The position numbers and the translations under genes are program-made. Under the pieces are notes generated by a model. It saw only the letters and a program-made list of their open reading frames with translations, did no database searches and had not been told where the DNA came from. Of a stretch of DNA of 64,000 bases, positions 1-11,451 are shown piece by piece. The first letter of the stretch is position 1, and each line of letters starts with the position of its first letter. The stretch comes from Bradyrhizobiaceae bacterium (GTDB taxonomy: Bacteria > Pseudomonadota > Alphaproteobacteria > Rhizobiales > Xanthobacteraceae). The stretch is from assembly GCA_020853885.1 (NCBI GenBank), contig JADYXZ010000020.1, positions 310,001 to 374,000 on the forward strand, in the 5' to 3' direction.

Positions 1-519
1 CATCCGGTGAACGCGGGCCGGCTCGCGACCGGGCTGCCGGCGCTCGCGCCGTGCACGCCGATCGGGTGCATCATCCTGGCGAAGCAGGTGCATGCGTCGC
101 TCGCCGGGCTGGAAGCGGTTGTGTTCGGCCGCTCCAACATCGTCGGCCGGCCGCTCGCGCAGCTCCTGCTGCAGGAGAACGCGACGGTGACGATCGCGCA
201 CTCGCATACAAAAAATGCGGCGGCCGTGTCGCGGCGTGCGGATCTTCTGTGCGTAGCGATCGGCAAGCCGGAGCTGGTGCGCGGCGACTGGATCAAGCCC
301 GGCGCGACCGTGATCGACGTCGGCATCAATCGCGTTCCGGGTTCCGCGCCCGGCAAGACGAAGATCGTCGGCGACGTGGCCTACGGAGAGGCGGCAAAGG
401 TTGCCGGCGCGATCACGCCGGTGCCGGGCGGGGTCGGGCCGATGACGATTGCGTGCCTCCTGGTGAACACGTTGCGTGCGGCGTGCGCGCGGGCCGGGCT
501 CGAGCCCCCCGCGATCTAG
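1..519 (+). CDS. folD: FolD bifunctional methylenetetrahydrofolate dehydrogenase/cyclohydrolase, 5'-truncated by window edge
   Basis: The reading frame enters from the left edge and gives the last 172 residues of FolD, which interconverts 5,10-methylene-, methenyl- and 10-formyl-tetrahydrofolate with NADP in the cytosol. Family motifs seen in order are PCTPIGC, the nucleotide-binding stretch [16 protein letters not shown], and the C-terminal signature [11 protein letters not shown]. The N-terminal catalytic half lies outside the window. A GTG at base 7 is inside the gene and is not its start. The next gene is convergent and 19 bases away. Family assignment is firm. Confidence 0.96.
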   Translation, partial: HPVNAGRLATGLPALAPCTPIGCIILAKQVHASLAGLEAVVFGRSNIVGRPLAQLLLQENATVTIAHSHTKNAAAVSRRADLLCVAIGKPELVRGDWIKPGATVIDVGINRVPGSAPGKTKIVGDVAYGEAAKVAGAITPVPGGVGPMTIACLLVNTLRAACARAGLEPPAI

Positions 520-538
520 CGCGTTCAGGTGCCGGCAA

Positions 539-1648
539 TCAGTTGTTGCTGCAGCAGAGCGGCTGCGCGGCGGTGGCCGGGCCGCCAGCCTGCTTGGCGG
601 TCGCGTGAAGGAGGATGGCGAACGGGAACAAGAGGTGCAGCGGATTGAACTCGGCCTTGGCCTTGGGCTCCGTCGCGACCGGCGCAGGGCGCGGGGCCGG
701 ACGTTCCGCGCGCGCTTCGCGCTTCGGCTGATCCGTCAGCGCGGGACGCGGAGCTCGCACGGGTGTCGGCTCGGGCGCGGGGTCGGGCTCGCTCAGCGCC
801 ACAACGATGATTGCAGCCGAGGCTTCGAGGTCCAGCTTCTCGAGTTGCGGCAATTGGCTTTCGAAAGCCGTCACCGTCACCACGTTCTCCTCGAAACCGG
901 CGGCTGCTTCGGCGAGCGTTTCGCGGGAGGCGACGTCTGGAATGGTTGCGGCGTCGGCGGTAGGCGCGGAATCCATCCGGGTGTCCTGCTCGATGTCGGC
1001 CGCCACGACAGGCTCGACGGCCGGCGCTGCCGGCGGCGCGACGAGCAGCGGCAGCGCGGCCGGTTGCGGGGGCAGCCGCCGCTCCATGATCGCCAGCTCG
1101 ATCCGCGGCGGCTCCGCGCGGACGAGCGATGCAACGGCCGTGTTGTCGCCGAAGAAGCGGAAGGCGGCCGCGATGATCGCGAGCACCGTGAGCACGGAGC
1201 CGATCACCCAGCGCAGTCCGATATCGCCGCTTGCGCTGCGACGAGCGGGGGTTCGACGCGGCGCGGGCCGCGGCGGCGGAAGATCGTCCGGCAGATCGAC
1301 CGGCGCGTTCTCGTTGTCGCCGCGGTGGGGCGCGACGATCCGCGGGCCGACATGGCGGCGGAGCTTGGCTTCCAATGCGGGAACGGAAATTCCGAGAAGG
1401 CCGGCGGCCCAAGCGCGGTTGCCGGCGCAGTGCTGGAGCGTGTGAAGGATCAGCTCGCGCTCGACCGTCTCGAGCGTGTGGCCGACGAGGCAGGACGTGA
1501 TCTCGCTGACTGTGGATAACGCCGGCTCGTCCGGGACGGGGCGCAGGCTGTTGGCGATTCGCGGAGCGCGTAACGGTTCCGAAACGACCGCAAATTCCGG
1601 CTCATCTGCCCGTGCGACGGATAGGTTGAGAATGGCGGCCTCCCCCAA
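539..1648 (-). CDS. Fis-type helix-turn-helix protein with one membrane segment and a proline-rich tail
   Basis: About 369 residues. Residues 55-98 match the Fis/NtrC C-terminal helix-turn-helix (ELILHTLQHCAGNRAWAAGL, then LLGIS and KLRR), normally found in enhancer-binding proteins. Here there is no AAA+ or receiver domain. Instead come a proline/arginine linker, one predicted transmembrane helix (about 147-166), and a long Ala/Pro-rich segment ending in CCSNN. The start is uncertain: the annotated codon is TTG at 1648, but a strong GGGGGAGG lies just inside it, about five bases before an ATT codon at 1633, so a rare ATT start is possible. A CtrA-type box lies 25-39 bases upstream. The protein looks like a membrane-tethered DNA-binding protein; its function is unknown. 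Confidence 0.7.
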   Translation of the reverse strand: MGEAAILNLSVARADEPEFAVVSEPLRAPRIANSLRPVPDEPALSTVSEITSCLVGHTLETVERELILHTLQHCAGNRAWAAGLLGISVPALEAKLRRHVGPRIVAPHRGDNENAPVDLPDDLPPPRPAPRRTPARRSASGDIGLRWVIGSVLTVLAIIAAAFRFFGDNTAVASLVRAEPPRIELAIMERRLPPQPAALPLLVAPPAAPAVEPVVAADIEQDTRMDSAPTADAATIPDVASRETLAEAAAGFEENVVTVTAFESQLPQLEKLDLEASAAIIVVALSEPDPAPEPTPVRAPRPALTDQPKREARAERPAPRPAPVATEPKAKAEFNPLHLLFPFAILLHATAKQAGGPATAAQPLCCSNN

Positions 1649-1672
1649 CCGGCACAGGGTGGCCGCCTATGG

Positions 1673-1687
1673 TTAACGAAAGGTTAA
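1673..1687 (-). promoter_or_regulatory. CtrA-type box (TTAA-N7-TTAA) upstream of the Fis-HTH gene
   Basis: TTAACGAAAGGTTAA fits exactly the full CtrA consensus TTAA-N7-TTAA used by the alphaproteobacterial cell-cycle regulator, with the extra C after the second half site. It lies 25-39 bases before the TTG start of the minus-strand HTH gene, where a promoter would be expected. Binding is inferred. Confidence 0.55.
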
Positions 1688-1745
1688 CAAAACGATTCGC
1701 TGACGAGACGAGCCGCAAAAAGATGAAGTGCAGAGATGGCGGGCG

Positions 1746-2255
1746 TCAGCGCGGCCAAGCGAAGGCGACCTTGTCGAGCACCTTCTGGCCGAAACGCTCG
1801 GTGGAGCGGGCGACTGCGCGGCCGCCGAGGGCGCGGTAGAAATTCACCGCAGGCTCATTGTCGGAAAGCGCCCAGACGACAAGCCCGGTGTGGCCGGACT
1901 GGCCGAGCTCGCGCTTGACCATGCCGAAGAGTCTGCGGCCGAAACCCAGCCCCTGGTATTCCGGCCGCAGATAAAGCTCATAGACCTCGCCGCCATAAGG
2001 CAGGCTTTTTGCGCGATTACGGCCAAAATTCGCGTAGCCGGCGATGGTATCGCCGAACATCAACAGCACGATGCGGGAGCCGCGGCGGATCGCGGCGTCC
2101 CACCAGGTCGGCCCGCGCCGGGAAACGAGCTTCTCCAACTCGGGGCCGGGAATCAGGCCCATATACGCGTTCCGCCACGCCTCATCATGGGCGTCGGCCA
2201 GCGCCACGGCGTCGTCCGGGCGGGCTTTGCGGATCTCGATAAGGACCGTTTCCAT
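1746..2255 (-). CDS. GNAT family N-acetyltransferase
   Basis: 169 residues from the ATG at 2255. The fold is recognisable as GNAT: an N-terminal IRKARPDDAVALADAH strand-helix, the central VYELYLRPEYQGLGFGRRLF segment that carries the acetyl-CoA pyrophosphate-binding signature (QGLGFGRRL, about residues 101-109), and a C-terminal NEPAVNFYRALGG helix. It should transfer an acetyl group from acetyl-CoA to an unknown small molecule or protein amine. The ribosome binding site is poor: GGGAGG lies 20 bases upstream. A CtrA-type box lies 45-59 bases upstream of the start. The gene shares strand with the HTH gene downstream but is separated from it by about 97 bases that hold a second CtrA-type box. 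Confidence 0.85.
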   Translation of the reverse strand: METVLIEIRKARPDDAVALADAHDEAWRNAYMGLIPGPELEKLVSRRGPTWWDAAIRRGSRIVLLMFGDTIAGYANFGRNRAKSLPYGGEVYELYLRPEYQGLGFGRRLFGMVKRELGQSGHTGLVVWALSDNEPAVNFYRALGGRAVARSTERFGQKVLDKVAFAWPR

Positions 2256-2299
2256 GGCCCTGATCGAAGCAAACGCCTCCCGCCGCTTCAAGACTTTCG

Positions 2300-2314
2300 T
2301 TAATGGACAGTTAA
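2300..2314 (-). promoter_or_regulatory. CtrA-type box (TTAA-N7-TTAA) upstream of the GNAT gene
   Basis: TTAATGGACAGTTAA is a second exact TTAA-N7-TTAA match, 45-59 bases before the GNAT start codon. With the site at 1673 it puts two consecutive minus-strand genes behind CtrA-like boxes. Regulation by CtrA is inferred. Confidence 0.5.
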
Positions 2315-2372
2315 TCCAGTGGGGAAGTGCGGCCTTTCGGTAACACTTTTGGGGCGGTCTCCAATTCCCGCT

Positions 2373-2480
2373 CGTCCCCCGCGATCCCCGCTTTCGCGGG
2401 GACAGGCAGCGGGGACCCAGGGCCACAATCGAAAGCGCAAGCCGTCTTGGATTCCCGCTTCCGCCGGAATGAGCGGATTG
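2373..2480. repeat. Intergenic palindromic repeat cluster
   Basis: The gap between typA and the GNAT gene holds hairpin-forming repeats of a type scattered in related genomes. TCCCCGC-TTTC-GCGGGGA spans 2385-2402, and a second copy of the same palindrome is at 28331-28350. The flanking motif GATTCCCGCTTCCGCCGGAATG follows. No coding signal is seen here. Both neighbouring genes are on the minus strand. Confidence 0.6.
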
Positions 2481-2512
2481 GATCGATCGAAGTGAAATTC
2501 GCGCCGGCGGTA

Positions 2513-4339
<1,827 letters not shown>

Positions 4340-4473
4340 GGTCAATGGGTTTCCGGCCCGGCCGATGCCGGCACGCGAGCCTTGAGGTGCTGGATTCGGC
4401 GGCGGGTCTAGCAGGGCGCGGGACCGGCCTCAAGCCGCCCAAGGGGCGGCCATTGCCCTCTCTTAACGCACAG

Positions 4474-6063
4474 TTAGGTGCGCGCGTCGTGCCCGCAAGC
4501 GCGGCAGCCTTCGGGCGACGGCTCGATATCGGTGGCCCAGAGCACGCGATCTTCGACATCCTTCAGGCTGACGGTCATGACCTCGGTGCGGTCGTCGATG
4601 GCGACGTGGCCGAAGAACTGCAGCCCGAAGCAGGGGGCGAGGTTGTCGCCCTGCTCGGGGGTGCAGCCTTTGGCGAAGACGACGCGGGGGCCGAAGGTGT
4701 CGTCGAGTTTGCCGGGGCTCCAGGTGCCGGCATGCAGCGGGCCGGAGACGAATTCCCAGAACGGCTCGAAATCCTGAAACTGCGCGCGGTTCGGATCGTA
4801 GTAGTGGGCGGCGGTGTAGTGCATGTCGGCGGTAAGCCAGACCGTGTTGCGCACCCCGGCGCGCTGGATGAAGGCGAGGAGATCGGCGAGCTCGAGCTCG
4901 CGTCCGAGCGGAGGGCCGTCGCCCTGGGCGATGCCGTCGTCGGTGAGGAGGGCGAGCGGCAGGCTCGAGACGATCACCTTCCAGGTCGCCCGCGAGGAAA
5001 CGAGCGCGCGCTTGAGCCAGGCGATCTGCGTGGGCGCGAGCAGGTAGGAGTCGGGCCCATAGGCGGGCGAGTTCCTCCCCTGCACCGGCCCGCGATAGCT
5101 GCGCAGATCGACCATGAACACGTCGAGCAGCGGGCCATAGGAGAGCCTGCGATAGAGACGGCCGCGCTCGCGCAGGGTCTCGCGCGTCGGCATGAACTCG
5201 TGGAAGGCGCGCCGCGCGCGGGCGGAAAGCGCGAGCAGACTCTTCTCGCCGGATGCTTTGTCCGTGAGCAAGCGATCCGGCCACCAGTTGTCGATCACCT
5301 CGTGGTCGTCCCACACGGCGAGGATCGGCACCTCGGCATTGAAGGCGCGCACGTTGCGATCGAGCAGATTGTATTTGTAGTTGCCGCGATAGTCGGCGAG
5401 CGTTTCGGCGACTTTCGATTTCTCCTCGGTGACGATGTTGCGCCAGAGCTCGCCGCCCGGCAGCTTCACTTCGGATTCGATCGGGCAGTCGGCATAGACG
5501 CTGTCGCCGCAATGGATGAAGAAGTCGGGACGGTTCTTGCGCATGGTGGCGAAGGTGCGCATGCCGCCGTGCGCGTCGTCGATGCCCCAGCCCTGGCCGG
5601 CGACATCGCCGGACCAGACGAAGGAAACCGGGCGGCCTTCTTGCGGCGGGGTGCGGAAGCGGCCGATCAGCGGCTCGCTCAGCGCATTGGGCGCGGACAG
5701 CGCCTGGAAGCGGATGCGATAGAAGATGTCCTGTCCGGGCGGCAGTTCTTCCAAGAGCAGCTTCGCCGTGCAGTCGGATTCGGAGAGCGCGTCGACGGGC
5801 GCCAGCGCCTCTGCATTGCGGAAACTTTCGGTGGTCGCGAACTCGACAAACATGCGCGACGGCCGGTCGGCGCGCGCCCAGACGACGGCGGAGTCGCTGG
5901 AGACGTCGCCGGATTGTACGCCGTGGGTGATCAGCGGGCGGTCGGCGGCGAAGCTGAGATAGGGCTTGGCGATTCCAGTGGTGGCCGAGCCGAGCACCGC
6001 GCCTGCGCCGGCCAGGAATCGCCGCCGCGTGAGCCGCCGCGCGGCGGACGCTGTGACAGCCAT
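4474..6063 (-). CDS. PhoD-type alkaline phosphatase, Tat-exported
   Basis: 529 residues with an N-terminal twin-arginine signal (TRRRFLAGAG, about residues 12-21), so it is exported folded to the periplasm. A PhoD N-terminal beta domain (about 44-130) is followed by the metallophosphatase domain, with motifs WSGDVAGQGWG, FIHCGDSVYADCP, AVWDDHEVIDNWW and WLTADMHYTAAHYY that hold the Fe/Ca ligands in the family. It should hydrolyse phosphomonoesters or diesters for phosphate supply. No PhoB box was recognised in the 172-base gap to the divergent oxidoreductase gene. Its stop codon overlaps a CtrA-like half-site pair. Confidence 0.92.
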   Translation of the reverse strand: MAVTASAARRLTRRRFLAGAGAVLGSATTGIAKPYLSFAADRPLITHGVQSGDVSSDSAVVWARADRPSRMFVEFATTESFRNAEALAPVDALSESDCTAKLLLEELPPGQDIFYRIRFQALSAPNALSEPLIGRFRTPPQEGRPVSFVWSGDVAGQGWGIDDAHGGMRTFATMRKNRPDFFIHCGDSVYADCPIESEVKLPGGELWRNIVTEEKSKVAETLADYRGNYKYNLLDRNVRAFNAEVPILAVWDDHEVIDNWWPDRLLTDKASGEKSLLALSARARRAFHEFMPTRETLRERGRLYRRLSYGPLLDVFMVDLRSYRGPVQGRNSPAYGPDSYLLAPTQIAWLKRALVSSRATWKVIVSSLPLALLTDDGIAQGDGPPLGRELELADLLAFIQRAGVRNTVWLTADMHYTAAHYYDPNRAQFQDFEPFWEFVSGPLHAGTWSPGKLDDTFGPRVVFAKGCTPEQGDNLAPCFGLQFFGHVAIDDRTEVMTVSLKDVEDRVLWATDIEPSPEGCRACGHDART

Positions 6064-6235
6064 CGGGCCTCCGCTGTCGAATCAGCGCGCAGCATGGGCG
6101 TCGTTGCTGACAGCGGCTCGACAGTTCGGCGACGGTCGCGTGACTCGCGCTTGCGCCGCTCCGCTGCTGCGTGTTTCATCGTGCGACAAAAGACGCGCGG
6201 CCGTTCGCAACGCGCACGTGGAAGGAAACGAATCG

Positions 6236-7666
6236 ATGGACGCGGCGACCGAAACGTCAGGCACGCAGCGAGTATTTCCCGAACCGTCGCAGCGCGTGCC
6301 GGTCGCCTATGACGCCGATGTCGTGGTGGTCGGCGCCGGGCCGGGCGGATTCGCGGCGGCGCTGCAGGCCGCGCGCATGGGGGCGCGCGTGGTGCTCGTC
6401 GAGCGCTTCGACATGCCGGGCGGCGTGCATACGTCGGGCCTGCAGGGACACGCGGGGCAGGGCGTCGGCGGCATCCACACCGAGTTGATGCAGCGCTTCG
6501 CGCGCGAGGGCTACATCTACACGGTCACGCAGGACCGGCTGCCGAACTGGGCCGGCAATCCGCTCTCGCACTATGAGCGCCATCACGCGCCGGATGCGCC
6601 GTTCACGCGCATGAGCTTCAATCCGGAGGGCGCGGGCAGCGTGATGGCGGCGATGCTGCAGGAGGCCGGCGTCACCGCGCTCTATGGCACGTCGTTCGTC
6701 GATGCGGTGGTGAAGGACGGGATCGGCGACAACCGTATCGAAGCGATCATCGTCGAGAACGCTTCGGGCCGGCAGGCGGTCACGGGGAAAATCTTCATCG
6801 AAGGCTCGGGCACGGCGCAGCTTGCGGCACGCGCGGGCGTGCCGTTCGTCTCGGGCGGCGGCGGGCAGCCGGCGACGGCGGAATGGGACGGCGTCGAGCG
6901 GCCGATCCCGGGCGGGCTTCTGTGGATCATGACCGGCGTCGATTTCCAGACGGTTGCTCGGCATCAGCGCGATGCGAAGGACCCGAGGCTGGAAAAATTG
7001 ATCGCCGAGGCGGCGGCGGGCGGCGACATTCCGCCGGGGCTCTATCGCCCGCGCATGGGCGGCAAGGGGGTTTATGGCGATCTCTATATCGGCCATCCGA
7101 CCATCGACATGAGTCCGATGCAGGCCGACGGCACGTTTATCTTCTGGCAGAACGTGCCCTATGAATGGGCGCTGCACATGGACGAGCGCGCCGACGACGA
7201 GGCAAGGGCGAAACGCGCGCTGCGCTTCTTCATCGACGCCGAGGTGAAGTTCCTGAAGAAATACGTGCCGGGATTCGCGAACGCGTTTCTCTCCAACATC
7301 GGCCGCTTCGTCGGCATCCGCGACGGGCGGCATCCGGTCGGCGAATACGTCTTCTCGATCGAGGATGCGCGGCAGGGCCGCCGCTTCCGCGACGCGATCT
7401 CCAAGCCGATGACCAAGACCTTCTACTGGGACGAGTACGCGAAATACACATTCGACGTGCCGTTCCGCAGCTTCCTGCCGAAGCGGATCGACAATCTGAT
7501 CCTGACCGGCGCATCGATGTCGTTCACCTACGACACGATCTTCATGGTGATGCGCAATTTCCCGTGGTGCACGCAGACGGGCGAGATCGCGGGCTTCGCC
7601 GCCGCGCGCTGCGTCGAGAAGAAGATCTTGGCGAAAGAGCTGGAGTGGAAAGAGCCCTACTTCTGA
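6236..7666 (+). CDS. FAD-dependent oxidoreductase (FAD_oxidored family)
   Basis: 476 residues from the ATG at 6236, chosen because GGAAGGAA lies about ten bases upstream; longer in-frame extensions overlap the phoD promoter region. The N-terminal Rossmann motif VVGAGPGGFAAALQAARMGA (GAGPGG about 33-38) binds FAD, followed by LVERFDMPGGVHTSG, typical of the PF12831 family that resembles succinate-dehydrogenase flavoproteins. The C-terminal ILTGASMSFTYDTIF closes the FAD site. The substrate is unknown, and no partner subunit is adjacent. Transcribed divergently from phoD. Confidence 0.85.
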   Translation: MDAATETSGTQRVFPEPSQRVPVAYDADVVVVGAGPGGFAAALQAARMGARVVLVERFDMPGGVHTSGLQGHAGQGVGGIHTELMQRFAREGYIYTVTQDRLPNWAGNPLSHYERHHAPDAPFTRMSFNPEGAGSVMAAMLQEAGVTALYGTSFVDAVVKDGIGDNRIEAIIVENASGRQAVTGKIFIEGSGTAQLAARAGVPFVSGGGGQPATAEWDGVERPIPGGLLWIMTGVDFQTVARHQRDAKDPRLEKLIAEAAAGGDIPPGLYRPRMGGKGVYGDLYIGHPTIDMSPMQADGTFIFWQNVPYEWALHMDERADDEARAKRALRFFIDAEVKFLKKYVPGFANAFLSNIGRFVGIRDGRHPVGEYVFSIEDARQGRRFRDAISKPMTKTFYWDEYAKYTFDVPFRSFLPKRIDNLILTGASMSFTYDTIFMVMRNFPWCTQTGEIAGFAAARCVEKKILAKELEWKEPYF

Positions 7667-7671
7667 TCGGC

Positions 7672-8784
7672 TCAGGCGCCGGCCGGGCGCTGCCATGGTC
7701 CGCGGCGGTCGCCGCTTGCGGCCTGCACCATCATCATCTCGCCGAGGTTCTCCGCGGTCAGGATGCCGACGAGCCGCCCCTGCGTGTCGGTGACGCCGAC
7801 CACGGGCTTGCCCATCTGCGTCAGCGCCTGCACGGCGGTATCGAGGCTGGCACGGGCGGGGATGGTCGGCACGTCGGCTTCCATGACTTCGAGCACGGGC
7901 GCGGTCGGACCGTAGTCCTTCAGCGCGCGAATCATGGCGTCGCGGGTGAGCACGCCGCGCAGGCGCCCGCCGCCGTCGACCACGGGAAACTCGCGTTGCG
8001 TCGTGCGGATCAGCGCGTCGACCGCGTCGTTGACGGTCGATTGCGTGCCGAGCGATTCGAACTTGGTGATCATGGCGTCGGAAACGAGCGCGCCGCGCGT
8101 CACCGCGCGAAGCTGCGCATGGCTCGCCTCGCCGGAGGCGGCGAGGAAGACGAAGATCGCGATCACGATCAGCATTGGGTTGGTGAAGATGCCGAGGATG
8201 CCGAACGCGATGGCGAAGCCTTGGCCGATCGAGGCAGCCAGCTGCGTCGCGCGGGAATGGCCGAGCCGGATTGCGAGCAACGCGCGCAGCACGCGGCCGC
8301 CGTCCATGGGAAACGCCGGAATCAGGTTGAAGACCACGAGGAAGATGTTGGCGGCGGCGATCTTCGCCATCATGGAGACGGCGGGATCGTCAATGCGGGC
8401 GAGATTTTCGGGGTCCACCGTGGCGCCGAGCACGAAGATGAGCACCGCGGCGATCACGACGTTCACCGCCGGGCCGGCAATCGCGACGACGAGCTCCTCG
8501 CTCGGCTTCTCGGGGATGCGCTCGAGGCTGGCGATGCCGCCAAACGGCCAGAGCGTCACGTCCTTGGTGTTCACGCCATAGCGCTTGGCGGCGAACACAT
8601 GGCCGAACTCGTGCAGCACGACGCAGAGGAAGAGGAGGACGATGAAGGCGGTTCCTTCCCACGCCGCCTGCGTGCCTCCCTGCCGGTAATAGGCGACCCA
8701 GATCCAGACCAGCAGCAGCAGAAACGTGACGTGGATGCGAACCGCCGTGCCGGCGACGCGTCCGATCGTGATCGACCAGGGCAT
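7672..8784 (-). CDS. Site-2 protease-type M50 metallopeptidase with two CBS domains
   Basis: 370 residues from ATG 8784 (MPWSITIGRV), preceded by GGGAGA eight bases upstream; an upstream GTG at 8826 is less likely. Transmembrane segments include residues about 18-32 and 46-57. The zinc motif HEFGH is at 58-62 and the third ligand is in NLIPAFPMDGGR (153-164), so this is an intramembrane metalloprotease of the SpoIVFB/Rip3 class. Two CBS domains fill about 245-365 and probably sense an adenine nucleotide. The substrate is not deducible; relatives cleave anti-sigma factors or other membrane-tethered regulators. It is downstream of argG on the same strand, beyond a repeat cluster. Confidence 0.92.
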   Translation of the reverse strand: MPWSITIGRVAGTAVRIHVTFLLLLVWIWVAYYRQGGTQAAWEGTAFIVLLFLCVVLHEFGHVFAAKRYGVNTKDVTLWPFGGIASLERIPEKPSEELVVAIAGPAVNVVIAAVLIFVLGATVDPENLARIDDPAVSMMAKIAAANIFLVVFNLIPAFPMDGGRVLRALLAIRLGHSRATQLAASIGQGFAIAFGILGIFTNPMLIVIAIFVFLAASGEASHAQLRAVTRGALVSDAMITKFESLGTQSTVNDAVDALIRTTQREFPVVDGGGRLRGVLTRDAMIRALKDYGPTAPVLEVMEADVPTIPARASLDTAVQALTQMGKPVVGVTDTQGRLVGILTAENLGEMMMVQAASGDRRGPWQRPAGA

Positions 8785-8869
8785 GCAATTCTCCCGCGAG
8801 GGCGTGAACCCCGACAACATAGGCACTGATATAGCGAAGCGCCACTAACGAGCGTTGCCATTACGCTTC

Positions 8870-9035
8870 CCCTCTCCCCACCGAAGTCGGGCTTGCCCGA
8901 CTTCGGTGGGGAGAGGGTGCCGAGCCGCGTAGCGGCGAGGCGGGAGAGGGGCTTTGCGCCGACCCCTCTCCCGGCTCGCATGTCGCTCCGCTCCATGCTC
9001 GCCACCCTCTCCCCGCAAGCGGGGAGAGGGGAAAG
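8870..9035. repeat. Composite palindromic repeat cluster between argG and the S2P gene
   Basis: Contains a perfect 23-bp inverted repeat with a TT spacer (8870-8917) whose core is AAGTCGGGC-TT-GCCCGACTT, and a second perfect 12-bp hairpin CCCTCTCCCCGC-AA-GCGGGGAGAGGG (9005-9030). Copies of CCCTCTCC-type palindromes are common intergenically in Rhizobiales. The first core is shared with the element inside rlmN at 12113-12174. It could act as an RNA hairpin between argG and the protease gene on the minus strand. Confidence 0.8.
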
Positions 9036-9067
9036 AAAGGCGGCCCGGTGGTGACGGGAGGGTATCG

Positions 9068-10300
<1,233 letters not shown>

Positions 10301-10388
10301 CGGAATACCCCGCGGAACGGGGCACTTATAGGCGGACCGGGCAGGCGCGCAAGTCGACGCATCCGGTGCGGCGTGGCATGCTTTCTCA

Positions 10389-10997
10389 ATGGCAAAGCTC
10401 GACTTCTGGTACGACTTCGCCTCGACCTATTCCTACCTCGCCGCGATGCGGGCGGAGGCGGTGGCGAGCGCGGCCGGCGTCACGCTGCACTGGCGGCCGT
10501 TCCTGCTCGGGCCGATCTTCAAGTCACACGGGCTCGAGTCGTCTCCCTTCAACATCTATCCGATGAAGGGCCGCTATTCGTGGCGTGACATGGAGCGGCT
10601 GGCGGCCCGCCAAGGCCTGCCGAAATTCTTGCTGCCGGTGCCGTTTCCCGCGAACTCCCTGCTCGCCGCGCGCACTGCGCTGGCGCTTTCTGACGGCGAG
10701 CGGCCGGTATTCTCCCGCGCGGTCTATCGCGCCGAGTTTGCCGAGGGCCGCGACATCGGCGACCGCGCAGTGATCGGCGAGGTGCTTGCGAAGCTCGGCC
10801 ATGACGCCGGGGCGGTGCTGGCAAAGACCGGCGATGCGGCGGTCAAGGACAAGCTGCGGACGGAAACGGAAGCGGCGGCGAAGCAGGGGATCTTCGGCGC
10901 GCCGAATTTCGTCGCCGAGGACGGCGAGCTGTTCTGGGGCAATGACCGGCTGGAGCAGGCGGTCGAGTGGGCGCGCGGCCACCGGCCGGCGCATTAA
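10389..10997 (+). CDS. DsbA-family 2-hydroxychromene-2-carboxylate isomerase-like protein
   Basis: 202 residues. The N-terminal [15 protein letters not shown] and [13 protein letters not shown], and the C-terminal [20 protein letters not shown] with the cis-proline (GAP), match the kappa-class GST/HCCA isomerase branch of the DsbA thioredoxin fold. There is no CXXC motif. The naphthalene-pathway enzyme NahD uses glutathione, but a stand-alone chromosomal copy with no aromatic-degradation neighbours cannot be tied to that substrate. The stop codon overlaps the end of the convergent membrane protein gene by four bases. Confidence 0.82.
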   Translation: MAKLDFWYDFASTYSYLAAMRAEAVASAAGVTLHWRPFLLGPIFKSHGLESSPFNIYPMKGRYSWRDMERLAARQGLPKFLLPVPFPANSLLAARTALALSDGERPVFSRAVYRAEFAEGRDIGDRAVIGEVLAKLGHDAGAVLAKTGDAAVKDKLRTETEAAAKQGIFGAPNFVAEDGELFWGNDRLEQAVEWARGHRPAH

Positions 10998-11446
10998 GGT
11001 TGCGCGATGTCCGTCGTGGTTTCGCTGCGCCAGTTGCCGGCGGTGCGGCCGGCCATGAGCCAATAGACGAGGCCGCCGGCGATGCCGGCCGCCGCCATCA
11101 GCTCGAAGTTGGTGCCGAACGGCACGTCGAAGCGGAACTGCGGGGCGTATTCGACGAAGCCGAGCGTATAGCCGCAGAAGAGGCCGACCGCGCCGCCGGC
11201 GACCGCATAGAGCAGGGCCGAACGCCAGGCGAAGCTTTCCGCGAGCAGGATCACGATCACGCCCGGCGCAAACGCGAACGCCGCGACAAAGGCGCTCGTG
11301 GTGACGATGAGAATGGCGACGAGGGGCCAGTCGTCGGGCCGCGGCAGGTCCGGCGCGCCGGCGCCGAGCACGAGGACCGCGGCGGCGGCGATGCTCGCGA
11401 TCCAGAACGCAAAGAGGGCGACGAAGAAGCGGAAGATGATGGCCAC
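10994..11446 (-). CDS. Four-TM membrane protein of unknown function, directly downstream of rlmN
   Basis: 150 residues from a GTG at 11446, only five bases after the rlmN stop, so probably translated from the rlmN transcript. Four hydrophobic helices are visible: IIFRFFVALFAFWIASIAAA, the segment around LVAILIVTTSAFVAAFAFAP, the segment around LLYAVAGGAVGLFCGYTLGF, and LMAAAGIAGGLVYWLMAG. The tail is short and hydrophilic. There is no recognisable family and no clear Shine-Dalgarno. The close spacing suggests coupling to rlmN; the role is unknown. Confidence 0.65.
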   Translation of the reverse strand: MAIIFRFFVALFAFWIASIAAAAVLVLGAGAPDLPRPDDWPLVAILIVTTSAFVAAFAFAPGVIVILLAESFAWRSALLYAVAGGAVGLFCGYTLGFVEYAPQFRFDVPFGTNFELMAAAGIAGGLVYWLMAGRTAGNWRSETTTDIAQP

Positions 11447-11451
11447 GCCGT

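Noticed and set aside
525-1519. Long frames antisense or out of frame to the Fis-HTH gene
   Set aside because: GC-rich DNA opens long shadow frames; these are Arg-rich with no family motifs, while the minus-strand frame has a clear HTH and membrane helix.
8820-9050. Repeat cluster considered as a CRISPR array
   Set aside because: The units are palindromes with no constant repeat-spacer spacing, and there are no cas genes.
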